From NCBI GenBank assembly GCA_003225055.1, contig QIAU01000131.1, forward strand, positions 17,642 through 81,641: a stretch of 64,000 nt of DNA, written 5' to 3'. The notes under the pieces were generated by a model. That model did not search any database. It saw only the letters and a list, made by a program, of their open reading frames with translations, and had not been told where the DNA came from. Within the stretch, counting starts at the first letter, position 1; each line of letters starts with the position of its first letter. Positions 1 through 8,316 of the stretch are shown here, one piece after another. Source of the stretch: Acidobacteriota bacterium. GTDB lineage: Bacteria > Acidobacteriota > Terriglobia > Terriglobales > Acidobacteriaceae. A program made the position numbers and the translations under genes.

Positions 1-467
1 GGCGGGCATCCTGGCACATAGACGTCCACGGGAATCACCTGGTTCACGCTCTGCACCAGCGCGTAGTTGTTAAACACGCCACCCGAGGTCGCGCAAGCAC
101 CCATGGAAATAACCCACTTCGGCTCCGGCATTTGTTCCCACAATTGCCGGATGACAGGTGCCATCTTTTGCGACACTCTGCCGGCAATGATGATGAGGTC
201 GGATTGCCGGGGCGACGGCCGGAACACCTCGGCCCCAAACCGCGCGATGTCAAACCGCGCTGCCCCCATTGACATCATTTCGATCGCGCAACAAGCCAGG
301 CCGAAGGTCATCGGCCAGATGGAGTTCTTCCGCATCCAGTTGACCGCATTGTCGAGTGTGGTAAGTACCACCCCTTCCGGCGCAGGGTTACCGTAGGTCA
401 ACTCCTTGACCACCCTCTTGCCTCTTTCGACCGTGACGTAATTGCCGAAACTGAGTTCGCGAGCCAT
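1..467 (-). CDS. nuoB: NADH-quinone oxidoreductase subunit B (5' part, cut by window edge)
   Basis: Complex I subunit of the peripheral arm that carries the terminal cluster N2 and passes electrons to quinone. The visible 155 residues start with [18 protein letters not shown] and contain all four N2 ligands expected for the family: the tandem Cys59-Cys60 in [11 protein letters not shown], Cys125 in MGACATSGG and Cys154 in YVPGCPP. The ATG at 465-467 was chosen because it begins the family-like N-terminus. The reading frame has no stop before position 1, so the C-terminus lies outside the window. It is codirectional with the dehydrogenase gene ending 79 nt upstream, but a functional link is not obvious. 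nuoI lies about 43 kb away, so complex I genes are dispersed. The assignment is firm. Confidence 0.95.
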   Translation of the reverse strand, partial: MARELSFGNYVTVERGKRVVKELTYGNPAPEGVVLTTLDNAVNWMRKNSIWPMTFGLACCAIEMMSMGAARFDIARFGAEVFRPSPRQSDLIIIAGRVSQKMAPVIRQLWEQMPEPKWVISMGACATSGGVFNNYALVQSVNQVIPVDVYVPGCP

Positions 468-546
468 CTGATTTATTCTAAATGTCGCTCTCGCAAGATT
501 CCAATCAGCGGTTTTCACCGCCCAGAGCGCCGGGTGCGCGAAGAAG

Positions 547-1569
547 CTATAGGTTGAGCACGATCTTCCCGAACATCTCGCTGTTCTCCATGTACTCGTG
601 CGCGGCGCGAACGTCTTTCAAGGGGAACGTGCGGTCCACCACCGGTTTCAGCTTGCCGCTGAAAACATGTTCCAGAACCTCATTCAACTCGCCCATAGTC
701 CCCATATAGGACCCCAGCAGGTTGAACTGCTTGGAATATAGAAAGCGCAAGTCGATTTTCACGTCCGGCCCGGTGGTGGCCCCGCAGGTGACCAGGGCTC
801 CGCCCGGCTTGAGTGACTTCACGCTCTCGTCCCACGTAGAAGCCCCTACGTGCTCGACCACGATGTCCACCCCTTCACGTTTGGTGATCTTCTTCACTTC
901 CTCGCCGATCTTCTGTTTGTAGTGATGGATGACATGATCGGCGCCCAATTCGCGCGCCCTTTCGATTTTTTTCTCGTTTCCAGCAGTAGCGATCACAGTG
1001 GCGTTAAAGAGTTTGGCAATCTGAATGGCGGCGATACCCACACCCGAGTTGGCGCCCAGCACCAGCACAACGTTCGCGGGACGAATCGAGGCTCGTCCGG
1101 TCAGCATATGAAAAGCGGTCAGGAAGACCAAGGGAACGCTGGCCGCCTGGTTGAAACCCAGGCTGTCTGGGATGGGAATGACATTCACCTCAGGAACCGC
1201 CATGAGTTCACAGTTGCCCCCATCCACCAGGTTCCCGAGCACGGTGTACTCCCGGCACATGTTCTGGCGACCTGCCGTGCACTGCGCGCAGTGATTGCAG
1301 AAATGCATTGGGGCCAGGAGCACGCGTTGTCCCAGCTTGTAGCCGGTCACGTATTCGCCAACCTCAACAATTTCACCGGCGATGTCGCTGCCGAGAATGT
1401 GCGGCAAGGGCGACTTAGTCGTGCCCTTCCGCACCCAGAGATCAAGGTGGTTCATGGCGCAGGCCTTCACCCGCACCAGCACCTGATCTTTGCGCAATGC
1501 CGGATCCGGCACATCTTCGTACTTCAGTACCTCCGGCCCCCCGTACTGATGAATGCGCACCGCTTTCAC
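547..1569 (-). CDS. Zinc-type medium-chain dehydrogenase/quinone reductase
   Basis: A 340-residue medium-chain dehydrogenase/reductase with an N-terminal GroES-like domain and a nucleotide-binding Rossmann domain containing [14 protein letters not shown] near residue 168. Four cysteines (91, 94, 97, 105) match the structural zinc site. Cys37 is at the usual catalytic-zinc position, but the GHE motif is replaced by Gly60-Ser61-Asp62, so classical alcohol dehydrogenase zinc chemistry is uncertain and a quinone-oxidoreductase or enoyl-reductase-like activity is possible. The start is GTG at 1567-1569, preceded by AAGGAG with 7 nt spacing. It is a cytoplasmic NAD(P)H enzyme whose substrate cannot be told from sequence. 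The neighbours (nuoB downstream, the DUF4242-like gene upstream on the same strand) do not define a pathway. Confidence 0.85.
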   Translation of the reverse strand: MKAVRIHQYGGPEVLKYEDVPDPALRKDQVLVRVKACAMNHLDLWVRKGTTKSPLPHILGSDIAGEIVEVGEYVTGYKLGQRVLLAPMHFCNHCAQCTAGRQNMCREYTVLGNLVDGGNCELMAVPEVNVIPIPDSLGFNQAASVPLVFLTAFHMLTGRASIRPANVVLVLGANSGVGIAAIQIAKLFNATVIATAGNEKKIERARELGADHVIHHYKQKIGEEVKKITKREGVDIVVEHVGASTWDESVKSLKPGGALVTCGATTGPDVKIDLRFLYSKQFNLLGSYMGTMGELNEVLEHVFSGKLKPVVDRTFPLKDVRAAHEYMENSEMFGKIVLNL

Positions 1570-1749
1570 GATCGCGCTCCTTACAGAAGATTTTCCCGGA
1601 GAGCAGCAACTCCAAAACCTCGGCTGTCGCCTCGAACTGCCGACACAGCACCCGACATAAACAGCGAGGGATTTTCAAACCTGCTCGGCACCCCAGAAAA
1701 AGGGCCCGCACGAGGTTGGGCCTCGGTAAGCTCCAGCTGAGCTCGCGAA

Positions 1750-2016
1750 TTACTTCGGCGTCAAATCCATGGCCTCGACAATTCTCTTAAACGGAATCTT
1801 GGCCGTCTCATTCAGTTCCTTAACCACCTCCGGATTGGCTGCCTCGAAGAAGCACATGCAGTGCGCCTCGCCGGGCACAAAGGCGCTGCGGATGTAGCGG
1901 ACCTTCTTGCCTTGGGCAGTCATCTTCTGGCTGAGTTCAATAGCAGCTTTCTGGGCTGCGGCCAGTTGCTCCATCTTGATTCCAGGCAGATCGCGGTCAA
2001 CCATGTAGACAGGCAC
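1750..2016 (-). CDS. DUF4242-like small protein
   Basis: An 88-residue protein starting MPVYMVDRDLPGI, with FVPGEAHCMCFFEAANPEVV in the middle. The pattern (short ferredoxin-like fold, VYMVDRDLPG opening, HC.CFF.A core) resembles the DUF4242 family, some members of which have been described as nickel-binding. That assignment is from memory of the family and was not tested. The start is GTG at 2014-2016 with GGAGG 5 nt upstream, which decides the start. It lies 180 nt upstream of the MDR dehydrogenase on the same strand and diverges from the XdhC-like gene. No signal peptide or membrane segment is seen, so it should be cytosolic. Confidence 0.75.
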   Translation of the reverse strand: MPVYMVDRDLPGIKMEQLAAAQKAAIELSQKMTAQGKKVRYIRSAFVPGEAHCMCFFEAANPEVVKELNETAKIPFKRIVEAMDLTPK

Positions 2017-2141
2017 AGGTACCTCCTCACCCCATGGGGTGCTGGAAGCCTAGTCCCGCCTAAACGGATTTGCAAGATCCAGCCCCGGCCCGCCCGGCCC
2101 GCATTGACTACCCCGGCAAAAACCCCAATAATCAAGCAGGG

Positions 2142-3026
2142 ATGGACATCTACGAGGAAATCGTCAAGTTGCGCCAGCAAGCTCGCCGCGGGGCCGTAGC
2201 CACCATTGTCAACGTGCGCGGTTCGATCCCATCCTTCAAAACGGCCAAGATGTTGGTGCGTGACGATGGCTCGATTGTGGGGACCATTGGCGGCGGCTGC
2301 GTCGAGGCCGAGGTCTGGCAGGCCGCCCGTGAGGTCATGGAGTCAGAGAAGCCGCGCAACCTCACTTTCAACCTGAATCAGGATCCCAAGTACGACACCG
2401 GCCTCGTCTGCGGCGGCACCCTCGACATTTTCATCGAGCCGGTCCTTCCTCCAGCGCTACTTTACATTTTCGGGGCAGGTCACGTATCGGTAAACCTTTA
2501 CAAAGTGGCCCAAAACGCTGGTTTTGATGTCATCGTGGTTGACGATCGCGATGCCTACGCCAACCGGGACCGCTTTCCCCATGCCAACGAGGTCATGGCG
2601 GAGGATTTCGATCAGGCTATGGCGCGCCTGACTCCGAATGAATCGTCCTATATCGTGATTGTCACCCGCGGTCACCGTGATGACATGCGCGTGCTGCGCT
2701 GGGCCGTCCAGACTCGCGCCCGTTATGTAGGCATGATCGGTTCCAAGCGCAAAACGATCGCGATTTTCAAGGAACTTCAGAGGGAAGGTCTGCCCGCACA
2801 GCGGTTCGAGCGCGTCCACGCCCCGGTGGGACTCGACATAGGCGCAGTCACTCCGGAGGAAATTGCGGTGTCCATCACTGCCGAGTTGATTGCGGTCCGC
2901 CGCCATGCCGAGCGCGCTTTGCCGCATATGAGCTGGTTCCTCAGCCATAAACCGCATTCCGAACCTGGTCCGAGCGCGTCCGACGATGTTGCTTCCCCCG
3001 CCGAGACAAGCGGCGAGCAGGAATAA
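2142..3026 (+). CDS. XdhC/CoxI family molybdoenzyme maturation protein
   Basis: Proteins of this family deliver or sulfurate the molybdenum cofactor for xanthine-dehydrogenase/CO-dehydrogenase type enzymes. The 294-residue protein has the N-terminal XdhC/CoxI domain (VNVRGSIPSF, TIGGGCVEAEV, CGGTLDIFIEP) and a C-terminal Rossmann domain starting LYIFGAGHVS, which fits full-length two-domain members. The ATG at 2142 was chosen because MDIYEEIVKL matches the usual N-terminus. An in-frame TTG at 2070 would add 24 proline-rich residues unlike the family. The next gene downstream is a MobA-like nucleotidyltransferase, a common partner in cofactor delivery. No molybdoenzyme structural gene is in the window, so its client is unknown. 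Confidence 0.88.
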   Translation: MDIYEEIVKLRQQARRGAVATIVNVRGSIPSFKTAKMLVRDDGSIVGTIGGGCVEAEVWQAAREVMESEKPRNLTFNLNQDPKYDTGLVCGGTLDIFIEPVLPPALLYIFGAGHVSVNLYKVAQNAGFDVIVVDDRDAYANRDRFPHANEVMAEDFDQAMARLTPNESSYIVIVTRGHRDDMRVLRWAVQTRARYVGMIGSKRKTIAIFKELQREGLPAQRFERVHAPVGLDIGAVTPEEIAVSITAELIAVRRHAERALPHMSWFLSHKPHSEPGPSASDDVASPAETSGEQE

Positions 3027-3143
3027 TCTCGATCTCAGATTCTTGATTTCAGCTTGCAGATTTCCCCTTTTTAGAGTCTTCCAATCCAACAATCGACAAT
3101 CAAAAATCAAAAATTCTGTTCTTCCTTCTGCTATCTTCCCCTC

Positions 3144-3785
3144 ATGAGCCGCTCGCCGAGCCTGTGCGGGGTAATCCTTGCCGCAGGCCTCTCTACGCGC
3201 ATGGGCACGGATAAGGCGCTCCTACCCTGGCCTCCGCCGGCTCGCGGCGCAGCAGCAGTGGGACAAACCTTTTTGTCAGCCGCGATTCGTTCTCTGTCGC
3301 TCGACACCGACGCGGTGATCGTCGTCGCGGGAGAGAATGCTCCGCGCCTGGCCCCTGTGATCTACGCGCATGGCGCCTACCTGGTGAAAAATCCAGCGCC
3401 AGAACGGGGTCAATTCAGCTCCCTGCAAGTAGGATTACAGGAGGTTCTGAACCGCGGACGCGATTCGGCAATCGTCACGCTGGTCGATCGCCCCCCCGCG
3501 CGACTCACAACCATCGAGAAGCTGCGGCAAGTGTTTTCAGCGGCGCCGATCGAAATCTGGGCGGTTGTTCCGGAGTACGCGGGCAAGCACGGCCACCCCT
3601 ATGTGGTAGCTCGGGAGCTGATCGAAGTCTTTCTTAAAGCTCCCTTAACGACCACGGCTCGCGAGATTGAGCACCAGCATCGCCAGCATATTCGGTATTT
3701 CGCGGTTGACGATGCTTTTGTCACGACCAATGTCAACACACCCCAGGAGTATGCCGCCCTGCAAAGTCAATCGGCCCTGAGCTGA
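3144..3785 (+). CDS. MobA-like NTP transferase (MocA/molybdenum cofactor nucleotidyltransferase type)
   Basis: A 213-residue nucleotidyltransferase. It opens with the nucleotide-binding signature VILAAGLSTRMGTDKALLPW (residues about 10-29) and has RGQFSSLQ and VDRPP in the positions where family members bind substrate and metal, then GKHGHPYV. By family knowledge it attaches CMP or GMP to molybdopterin. Its location 117 nt after the XdhC/CoxI gene supports a role in molybdenum cofactor delivery, most like MocA. VDRPP replaces the more usual VDQP, a small variation at the metal site. The ATG start has no strong ribosome binding site. The intergenic DNA before it contains short AT-rich direct repeats around 3090-3117. 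The exact nucleotide used is not predictable. Confidence 0.82.
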   Translation: MSRSPSLCGVILAAGLSTRMGTDKALLPWPPPARGAAAVGQTFLSAAIRSLSLDTDAVIVVAGENAPRLAPVIYAHGAYLVKNPAPERGQFSSLQVGLQEVLNRGRDSAIVTLVDRPPARLTTIEKLRQVFSAAPIEIWAVVPEYAGKHGHPYVVARELIEVFLKAPLTTTAREIEHQHRQHIRYFAVDDAFVTTNVNTPQEYAALQSQSALS

Positions 3786-3875
3786 AGCAACGAACTGCTG
3801 CAATCGGTTACTATTCTGCTTACGGTTTCGCGACCCAGATCGGGTGCGACAACGAATCAATTCGGACCGACAACT

Positions 3876-4598
3876 TTGGCTGCTCCTCGTCAGCTTACCC
3901 GCCGTTCCTCCGAGTTCATTGACTCGGTACTCAAGCTCAAACCGCGCATCGCAGCCTTCGATTGCGATGGCACCCTCTGGGCCGGCGACGCCGGGGAGGG
4001 CTTCTTCCATTGGGAACTCGATCAGCGTCTGGTCTCCGATGAGATTGCCGCGTGGGCACGACGTCGCTATGCGGCTTACCGCGCCGGGCAGGTCGCGGAA
4101 GATGACATGTGCGGTGAGATGGTTTCCATGCATCGCGGGTTGAGTGAAAACTTGGTTCAGGCCGCTGCCAACCGCTACTTCGACGAGAACTTTGTCCGCC
4201 AGATCTTCCCTGAGATGCGTGCCCTGGTGCAGAAACTCCAGGAGCAAGGCTCTCTGGTCTGGGCCGTTTCCTCCACCAACCAATGGATGATCAGGGCCGG
4301 AATGCGCTATTTCGGTATCCCGCAGGAGAGGATTCTCGCAGCCGCGGTCGAAGTCCGCGACGGCATTATCACCGACCTGCTCACACGCGTGCCCAGTGGC
4401 GACGGTAAACCCCAGGCGATTCGCGCGACGGTCTCAGGGCCTTTGGACATCGCTTTTGGCAATTCCCGGTGGGATATGGCTATGCTCGCGATGGCCCGCC
4501 AAGGTTTTGCCATCAATCCCAATCCTGAGCTGGAAACGGTGGCAAGGCAGAATGCCTGGCCCATCTATTTTCCCGACTTGTTGGCGGACTCAGGGTAA
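3876..4598 (+). CDS. HAD-superfamily (IB-like, SerB-type) phosphatase
   Basis: A 240-residue haloacid-dehalogenase phosphatase. Motif I is AFDCDGTLW (nucleophile Asp plus acid Asp), motif II AVSSTNQWM, motif III the Lys in SGDGKPQA, and motif IV FGNSRWDMAML. A helical cap lies between motifs I and II, as in the phosphoserine-phosphatase/HAD-IB group. The substrate cannot be named; phosphoserine or a phosphorylated metabolite are options. The only start compatible with the frame is a TTG at 3876; no ATG or GTG lies nearby upstream of motif I. It follows the MobA-like gene by 90 nt and is followed by a clear terminator hairpin at 4605-4633, which ends this plus-strand cluster. Confidence 0.82.
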   Translation: MAAPRQLTRRSSEFIDSVLKLKPRIAAFDCDGTLWAGDAGEGFFHWELDQRLVSDEIAAWARRRYAAYRAGQVAEDDMCGEMVSMHRGLSENLVQAAANRYFDENFVRQIFPEMRALVQKLQEQGSLVWAVSSTNQWMIRAGMRYFGIPQERILAAAVEVRDGIITDLLTRVPSGDGKPQAIRATVSGPLDIAFGNSRWDMAMLAMARQGFAINPNPELETVARQNAWPIYFPDLLADSG

Positions 4599-4604
4599 AA
4601 AGGG

Positions 4605-4640
4605 AAAGCGCCCCGCTGGAGGTAGGGCGCTTTAATGTTC
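4605..4640 (+). terminator. Rho-independent terminator after the HAD phosphatase gene
   Basis: A perfect 9-bp stem, AAAGCGCCC (4605-4613) with GGGCGCTTT (4625-4633), closes an 11-nt loop. The right arm ends in TTT and the following bases are AATGTTCTT. It starts 7 nt after the stop of the phosphatase gene. Confidence 0.75.
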
Positions 4641-4711
4641 TTGCTGAGATCCAGGATCTACTTGACCCTAAGGGTAAGATATTTCCGCTTACCGACTCCA
4701 TCGGGTAGTTG

Positions 4712-4731
4712 CTGTAGGGTTACTGTAGGGT
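4712..4731. repeat. 9-bp direct repeat near IS left end
   Basis: CTGTAGGGT occurs at 4712-4720 and 4723-4731, separated by TA. It lies just outside the likely left end of the IS200/IS605-type element. Significance is unknown. Confidence 0.4.
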
Positions 4732-4754
4732 CTTTACCGAGAAGCGCCGTAAAG

Positions 4755-4774
4755 CCCGGCCCTTTAGGGCTGGG
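4755..4774. repeat. Left-end subterminal hairpin of the IS element
   Basis: An 8-bp stem with a TTTA tetraloop (4755-4762 with 4767-4774) lies 58 nt upstream of tnpA. It is the expected recognition structure for a Y1 transposase. Confidence 0.65.
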
Positions 4775-4831
4775 GATATAAGGCGTGATTTTGCCTTGTC
4801 TTAGATTGCTTCATTAGGTATAAACATCAGT

Positions 4832-5233
4832 ATGGCCCTGGAAGGCTACAAATCAAACCGCAACGTGGTCTATTCAAGCAAGTACCATTGTGTGTGGACA
4901 CCTAAGTATCGGCGAGCTGTGCTGGTCGGACGAGTCGCTAAACGGTGCGAACAGGTGCTTAGACAAGTGGCAGACAAATATCGTGCCGAAATCATGGCTC
5001 TGGAAATCATGCCCGACCACGTACACGTGCTGGTAGAAGTAGACCCGCAGTTGGGTATCCATCGCTTGGTTAAGCACCTCAAGGGGGTTTCCTCGCACAT
5101 CTTGCGGCAGGAATTTCGCACCCTGAAATCACGGTTGCCGACGCTGTGGACGAACAGCTATTTCGTGTCCACCGTTGGGGGGGCGCCGCTGGCGGTCATC
5201 CAACAATATGTCGAAAAGCAGAAGAACGTATAA
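4832..5233 (+). CDS. tnpA: IS200/IS605-type Y1 (HUH) transposase TnpA
   Basis: A 133-residue single-domain transposase that cuts and rejoins single-stranded DNA at hairpin-marked ends. The HUH motif is visible in PDHVHVLVEV (residues about 66-75) and the catalytic tyrosine in the C-terminal helix VIQQYVEKQK. The length is usual for the family and there is no internal disruption, so it may still be active. The ATG start follows the left-end hairpin. The 3' end overlaps the start of the tnpB remnant by 26 nt, a common arrangement. It could act on its own element and on related tnpB-only copies elsewhere. Confidence 0.92.
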   Translation: MALEGYKSNRNVVYSSKYHCVWTPKYRRAVLVGRVAKRCEQVLRQVADKYRAEIMALEIMPDHVHVLVEVDPQLGIHRLVKHLKGVSSHILRQEFRTLKSRLPTLWTNSYFVSTVGGAPLAVIQQYVEKQKNV

Positions 5234-5670
5234 ATATCGGCTGTGGCCAAACCGCAAACAGCGGGAAGTCTTGTTTTCGAAGCTGGAAGTGTGCCGCCAG
5301 TTGTACAACGATGCGCTCGAAGAGCGGCGCGAGGCTTGGAAGTTGTGCCGCACCTGGGTATCTTTAACTCCATGCAATCGGCGCAGTTGGCCGCCGGCAA
5401 AGCAGCCGACCGTACAAGGCTGAAAGCGCTGGTCGATGGCTGGTGAAAGTGAATGCCCGTGGCACATGGCAACCATGCCGGTGGGGTCGAGCTGTGCCCA
5501 AGCAGTTGTGGGACAGGAAGCACCCTTGTTCGGCTTGCGGTTTGGAGACCATCCGCGACCACGCCTCGGCATTGGAGATTTTAAGGCGTGGACTGCGCCT
5601 AAGGACCGAAACGCCTGCGCTAGCTGGCGTGGCCCTTGAAGCCCCTAGTTTCTTTAGCTACGGGGCGTAA
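5208..5670 (+). pseudogene. tnpB: Internally deleted tnpB (RNA-guided nuclease ancestor family)
   Basis: The start MSKSRRTYKYRLWPNRKQRE at 5208 and the next 40 residues match the N-terminus of TnpB. Coding similarity then jumps, in another frame, to the C-terminal zinc-finger region KHPCSACGLETIRDHASA near 5518-5570, followed by ILRRGL. The middle of the protein, including most of the RuvC-like nuclease core, is missing: about 460 nt remain of the usual 1.1-1.2 kb. The second half of the zinc finger and the RDHNAA-type motif are only partly kept. The gene cannot make a functional nuclease, but the 3' end that in intact elements encodes the guide RNA is still next to the right-end hairpin. Confidence 0.8.
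5641..5666. repeat. Right-end subterminal hairpin of the IS element
   Basis: GCCCCTAG at 5641-5648 pairs with CTA (5658-5660) and GGGGC (5662-5666) with one bulged C. It marks the right end of the IS200/IS605-type element. Confidence 0.65.
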
Positions 5671-5734
5671 GTCACCGACGTTGTTGGGCCAAAAAAAATA
5701 CCGAGTGCTTTTCGACTTCCTCCGGCGGTGCACC

Positions 5735-7408
5735 ATGCGTCTGGCTGCTGCGATAGCATTTAGTGTACTTTTGCCTGTTTCCACTATGTCTGGTCAGGAT
5801 CGTTCCCACGCCCGCTCCATGGTTGTAACCCCGTTTGGGATCGTGGCGACGACACACGTGCAAGCCTCGCAGGCCGGAGCTCAGGTCCTGGCGCGAGGTG
5901 GTTCCGCCGTTGACGCGGCGATTGCTGCCAATGCCGTTCTGGGCGTCACAGAGCCCATGATGAATGGCATGGGCGGTGACTTGTTCGCCATCTACTGGGA
6001 GGCCAAGCCGGGCAAGCTTTATGGTCTCAACGCCAGCGGCTGGGCGCCCCAGGGACTCACCATTGAGCACATCCAAGCTAAGGGTCTGAGGGAGATGCCC
6101 CTTGCAGGAATCGATTCGGTAACAGTTCCCGGCGCCGTGGCCGGCTGGAATGCCTTGCACCAGCGTTTCGGCAAGCTGGCCTGGAAAGACCTGTTCCAGC
6201 CCGCCATCTTCTACGCGGAAAACGGCTACGCCGTCCCCGAAATCATTCATGGCTATTGGGAAGGCAGTCGAGAAACGTTGGCCTCCGATCCGGAAAGTCG
6301 GCGCGTGTTTCTGCTCAACAGCAAAGTGCCTGCTGTCGGCGAAATCTTCAGAAATCCTGATGTCGCCAAAGCGCTCCGTCTGGTTGCGCAAGAGGGCGCC
6401 AAGGATTTTTATCGCGGAGAAATTGCGCGGGCCATCCTGCGCACCTCGCAAGCGGCCGGCGGCACCATGGCGGCATCCGATCTTGCCGAGTTTTCCCCCG
6501 AGTGGGTTGAGCCGATCTCAACCACCTACCGGGGCTGGATGATCTACGAACTGCCTCCCAACGGCCAAGGCATGGCTGCCCTGGAAATGCTCAACCTCAT
6601 GGAGCTCACGCCGGCCTCGGCAGACGGTCCGCTCAGCGTGCGGGAACTGCACAAGAAAATAGAAGCCATGAAGCTGGCCTACGCCGATCTTGCCCGCTAC
6701 AATGCCGATCCGCGTTTCGCTAAGGTACCACTGAAGGGACTGCTTTCGAAGGATTACGCCAAAGACCGAGCCAAGTTAATTGATCCAAACCAAGCGAACT
6801 GCCAGGAAGCATCCGGCACGCCGCCGATGAGTGACACCACCTATCTCTCGGTTGTCGATCGCGACGGCAACATCGTTTCCCTCATCCAGAGTAACTACGA
6901 AGGTTTTGGGTCGGGCATCACGGTTCGGGGCATGGGATTTGCGCTACAGGACCGTGCCGCCCTGTTCTCGCTCGATCCCGCCAGCCCCAACGCGTTGGCA
7001 CCGCGCAAGCGTCCGTTTCACACCATCATTCCAGCGTTCCTCGAGCGCGGCGACCAGCATATTGGTTTCGGAATCATGGGAGGCGCGAACCAACCGCTGG
7101 CCCACGCGCAATTCGTCTCCAATGTGGCGGATTACGGCATGAACATTCAGGCTGCGATGGAAACCGCACGCTTCACCGTGAGCCCGGAGCGTGGCTGCCA
7201 CATCCGCATCGAGTCGCGAGTGAAATCAGAGGTTCTTGCAACGCTTTCTGCGATGGGCCACCAACTGGAACTCCGCGGCGCGTTTTCGACCACCATGGGA
7301 CGCGGTCAGGCGGTACTGCACGATTCCAAAAACAAAATGAACTACGGCGCCTCCGATGCGCGAGCCGATGGATCTGCGGAACCGGAACTCCCGCCGGTCA
7401 ATTGGTAG
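5735..7408 (+). CDS. Gamma-glutamyltransferase family protein (exported)
   Basis: A 557-residue Ntn-hydrolase of the gamma-glutamyltranspeptidase family, made as a precursor that cleaves itself before a catalytic Thr. The large-subunit signatures GGSAVDAAIAANAVLGVTEP and NGMGGDLFAIYW are present. The autocleavage region reads SDTTYLSVVDRDGN, where the family usually has TTHxSVVD, so the His after the two Thr is Tyr here. GFGSGI and GGANQPLAHAQFV follow. An N-terminal hydrophobic stretch after MRLAAA is a signal peptide, pointing to the periplasm. The ATG at 5735 was chosen because the longer frame from 5636 begins inside the IS right end. The probable role is hydrolysis of glutathione or gamma-glutamyl compounds. 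Some family members are acylases, so the substrate is not certain. Confidence 0.87.
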   Translation: MRLAAAIAFSVLLPVSTMSGQDRSHARSMVVTPFGIVATTHVQASQAGAQVLARGGSAVDAAIAANAVLGVTEPMMNGMGGDLFAIYWEAKPGKLYGLNASGWAPQGLTIEHIQAKGLREMPLAGIDSVTVPGAVAGWNALHQRFGKLAWKDLFQPAIFYAENGYAVPEIIHGYWEGSRETLASDPESRRVFLLNSKVPAVGEIFRNPDVAKALRLVAQEGAKDFYRGEIARAILRTSQAAGGTMAASDLAEFSPEWVEPISTTYRGWMIYELPPNGQGMAALEMLNLMELTPASADGPLSVRELHKKIEAMKLAYADLARYNADPRFAKVPLKGLLSKDYAKDRAKLIDPNQANCQEASGTPPMSDTTYLSVVDRDGNIVSLIQSNYEGFGSGITVRGMGFALQDRAALFSLDPASPNALAPRKRPFHTIIPAFLERGDQHIGFGIMGGANQPLAHAQFVSNVADYGMNIQAAMETARFTVSPERGCHIRIESRVKSEVLATLSAMGHQLELRGAFSTTMGRGQAVLHDSKNKMNYGASDARADGSAEPELPPVNW

Positions 7409-7418
7409 ATTGGTAGAT

Positions 7419-7571
7419 CTAGCCACGGCGCTTAAAGAACTGCACCGCGCGTTCGTGGGCTTCGGCCGCTCTCCGGCTGCGAAATGTTCCCAAGTTCCGT
7501 CGTCTACCACTGCTAGGATCTTTCTTGCGCGAATAAAGTCGGTACTCCCCGGATTTGAGCTTGCGAATCAT
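7419..7571 (-). CDS. Conserved-looking 50-aa basic protein
   Basis: A 50-residue protein beginning MIRKLKSGEYRLYSRKKDP and ending ERAVQFFKRRG. The start at 7569-7571 is set by AGGAGG immediately upstream with normal spacing; the frame stays open upstream but without a comparable site. The composition (many Lys/Arg, aromatic residues in a short beta-hairpin-like KSGEYRLYSRK, then a helix RRAAEAHERAVQFF) looks like a real small protein of a type I have seen as hypothetical in many Proteobacteria and Acidobacteria; this is recollection, not a search. The function is unknown; nucleic-acid binding is a guess. It converges with the gamma-glutamyltransferase gene, 10 nt apart. Confidence 0.65.
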   Translation of the reverse strand: MIRKLKSGEYRLYSRKKDPSSGRRRNLGTFRSRRAAEAHERAVQFFKRRG

Positions 7572-8244
7572 TTCGAACTCCTCCGCACCGGCATTTAAGA
7601 TGCCAGCCACCGTGCTGAGGAGGCTCTTGGCCAAACCAACTGAGGTTAAGATCGAACGGTCTCGAGCGCGCCCAATTTCTCCCATACCGATTCCAGCAGA
7701 GTTTCTTTCTGCTTAACTTCCACCCTGGAAGCCATGATGGGCAGCCCGGGATATCTCTGCTAACAACTCTCCCTGCCGCTCCACGATGATCTCGGTCAGC
7801 GGTTCGCGTTCTTCAGGAGTTCAGGGCCAGTTCCGTGGGACGGCAGTCCGCGAAGAGTCTGGCGTGTCCCAGCGGGAAGTTGCTGGGGAGCCGGGGAAAA
7901 ATCTTCCCAAAAATAAGAAGCGCCCCAGACCCTAGTTTGAGTCATGGGACGCCCGAACAGCCCTCCCCCAGAACTGCTCGCCACCCACCCTAAATTCGCG
8001 TTCCAGAACTGTAAATTACACTTCCGTGCCATAGGTCTGGCACCAAATGGCTACTCTTGACGTGCGGTAAGGCCCGGCCTCCGGCCATGATTCGCTAGAC
8101 CTTGGTTACCTCGGCAAAACTGCCCGACTTCTGCACTCGGCTGTCGGTTCTGCCCAATCCAGCGTGCACCCGACTTTTGGCGGTGCTTTTCAGAGGATTA
8201 GAACCACGCCCACCTACCCTTTCGGACCCGGCTAGCCGTTACCC
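7572..8244. other. Intergenic region without a supported gene
   Basis: About 670 nt between the 50-aa gene and the hairpin upstream of the coiled-coil/PilZ pair. Short open frames exist (for example on the minus strand at 7796-8032) but have no ribosome binding site and no recognisable protein features. No tRNA or clear element is seen. Confidence 0.5.
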
Positions 8245-8270
8245 CGGTAATCGATGCAGGGGGATTACCG
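8245..8270. promoter_or_regulatory. Perfect 8-bp inverted repeat upstream of the PilZ operon
   Basis: CGGTAATC (8245-8252) and GATTACCG (8263-8270) flank a 10-nt spacer, 46 nt before the ATG at 8317. It could be an operator or a 5' UTR hairpin. There is no T-run, so it is not a typical terminator. Confidence 0.5.
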
Positions 8271-8316
8271 TTGACTGCTTGCATATCCGCCCTTACAGTC
8301 GCCCCCAGGGGGAACT

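Larger units (their letters stand above)
4740..5680 (+). mobile_element. IS200/IS605-family element with intact tnpA and deleted tnpB
   Basis: The element is defined by a Y1/HUH transposase gene, an overlapping tnpB remnant and a subterminal hairpin at each end. The left hairpin is CCCGGCCC (4755-4762), loop TTTA, GGGCTGGG (4767-4774), with one G-T pair. The right hairpin is GCCCCTAG (5641-5648) pairing with CTA (5658-5660) and GGGGC (5662-5666) across a bulged C. Members of this family move as single strands and lack terminal inverted repeats and target duplications, so exact ends cannot be set; the limits given are approximate. About 55 nt separate the right end from the gamma-glutamyltransferase start, so the element probably changed that gene's promoter region. 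Confidence 0.8.

Noticed and set aside
850..1740. 296-codon open frame on the plus strand
   Set aside because: Antisense to the MDR dehydrogenase with no recognisable features.
7796..8032. 78-codon minus-strand frame
   Set aside because: No ribosome binding site, no domain, and it lies in a gap with other short random frames.
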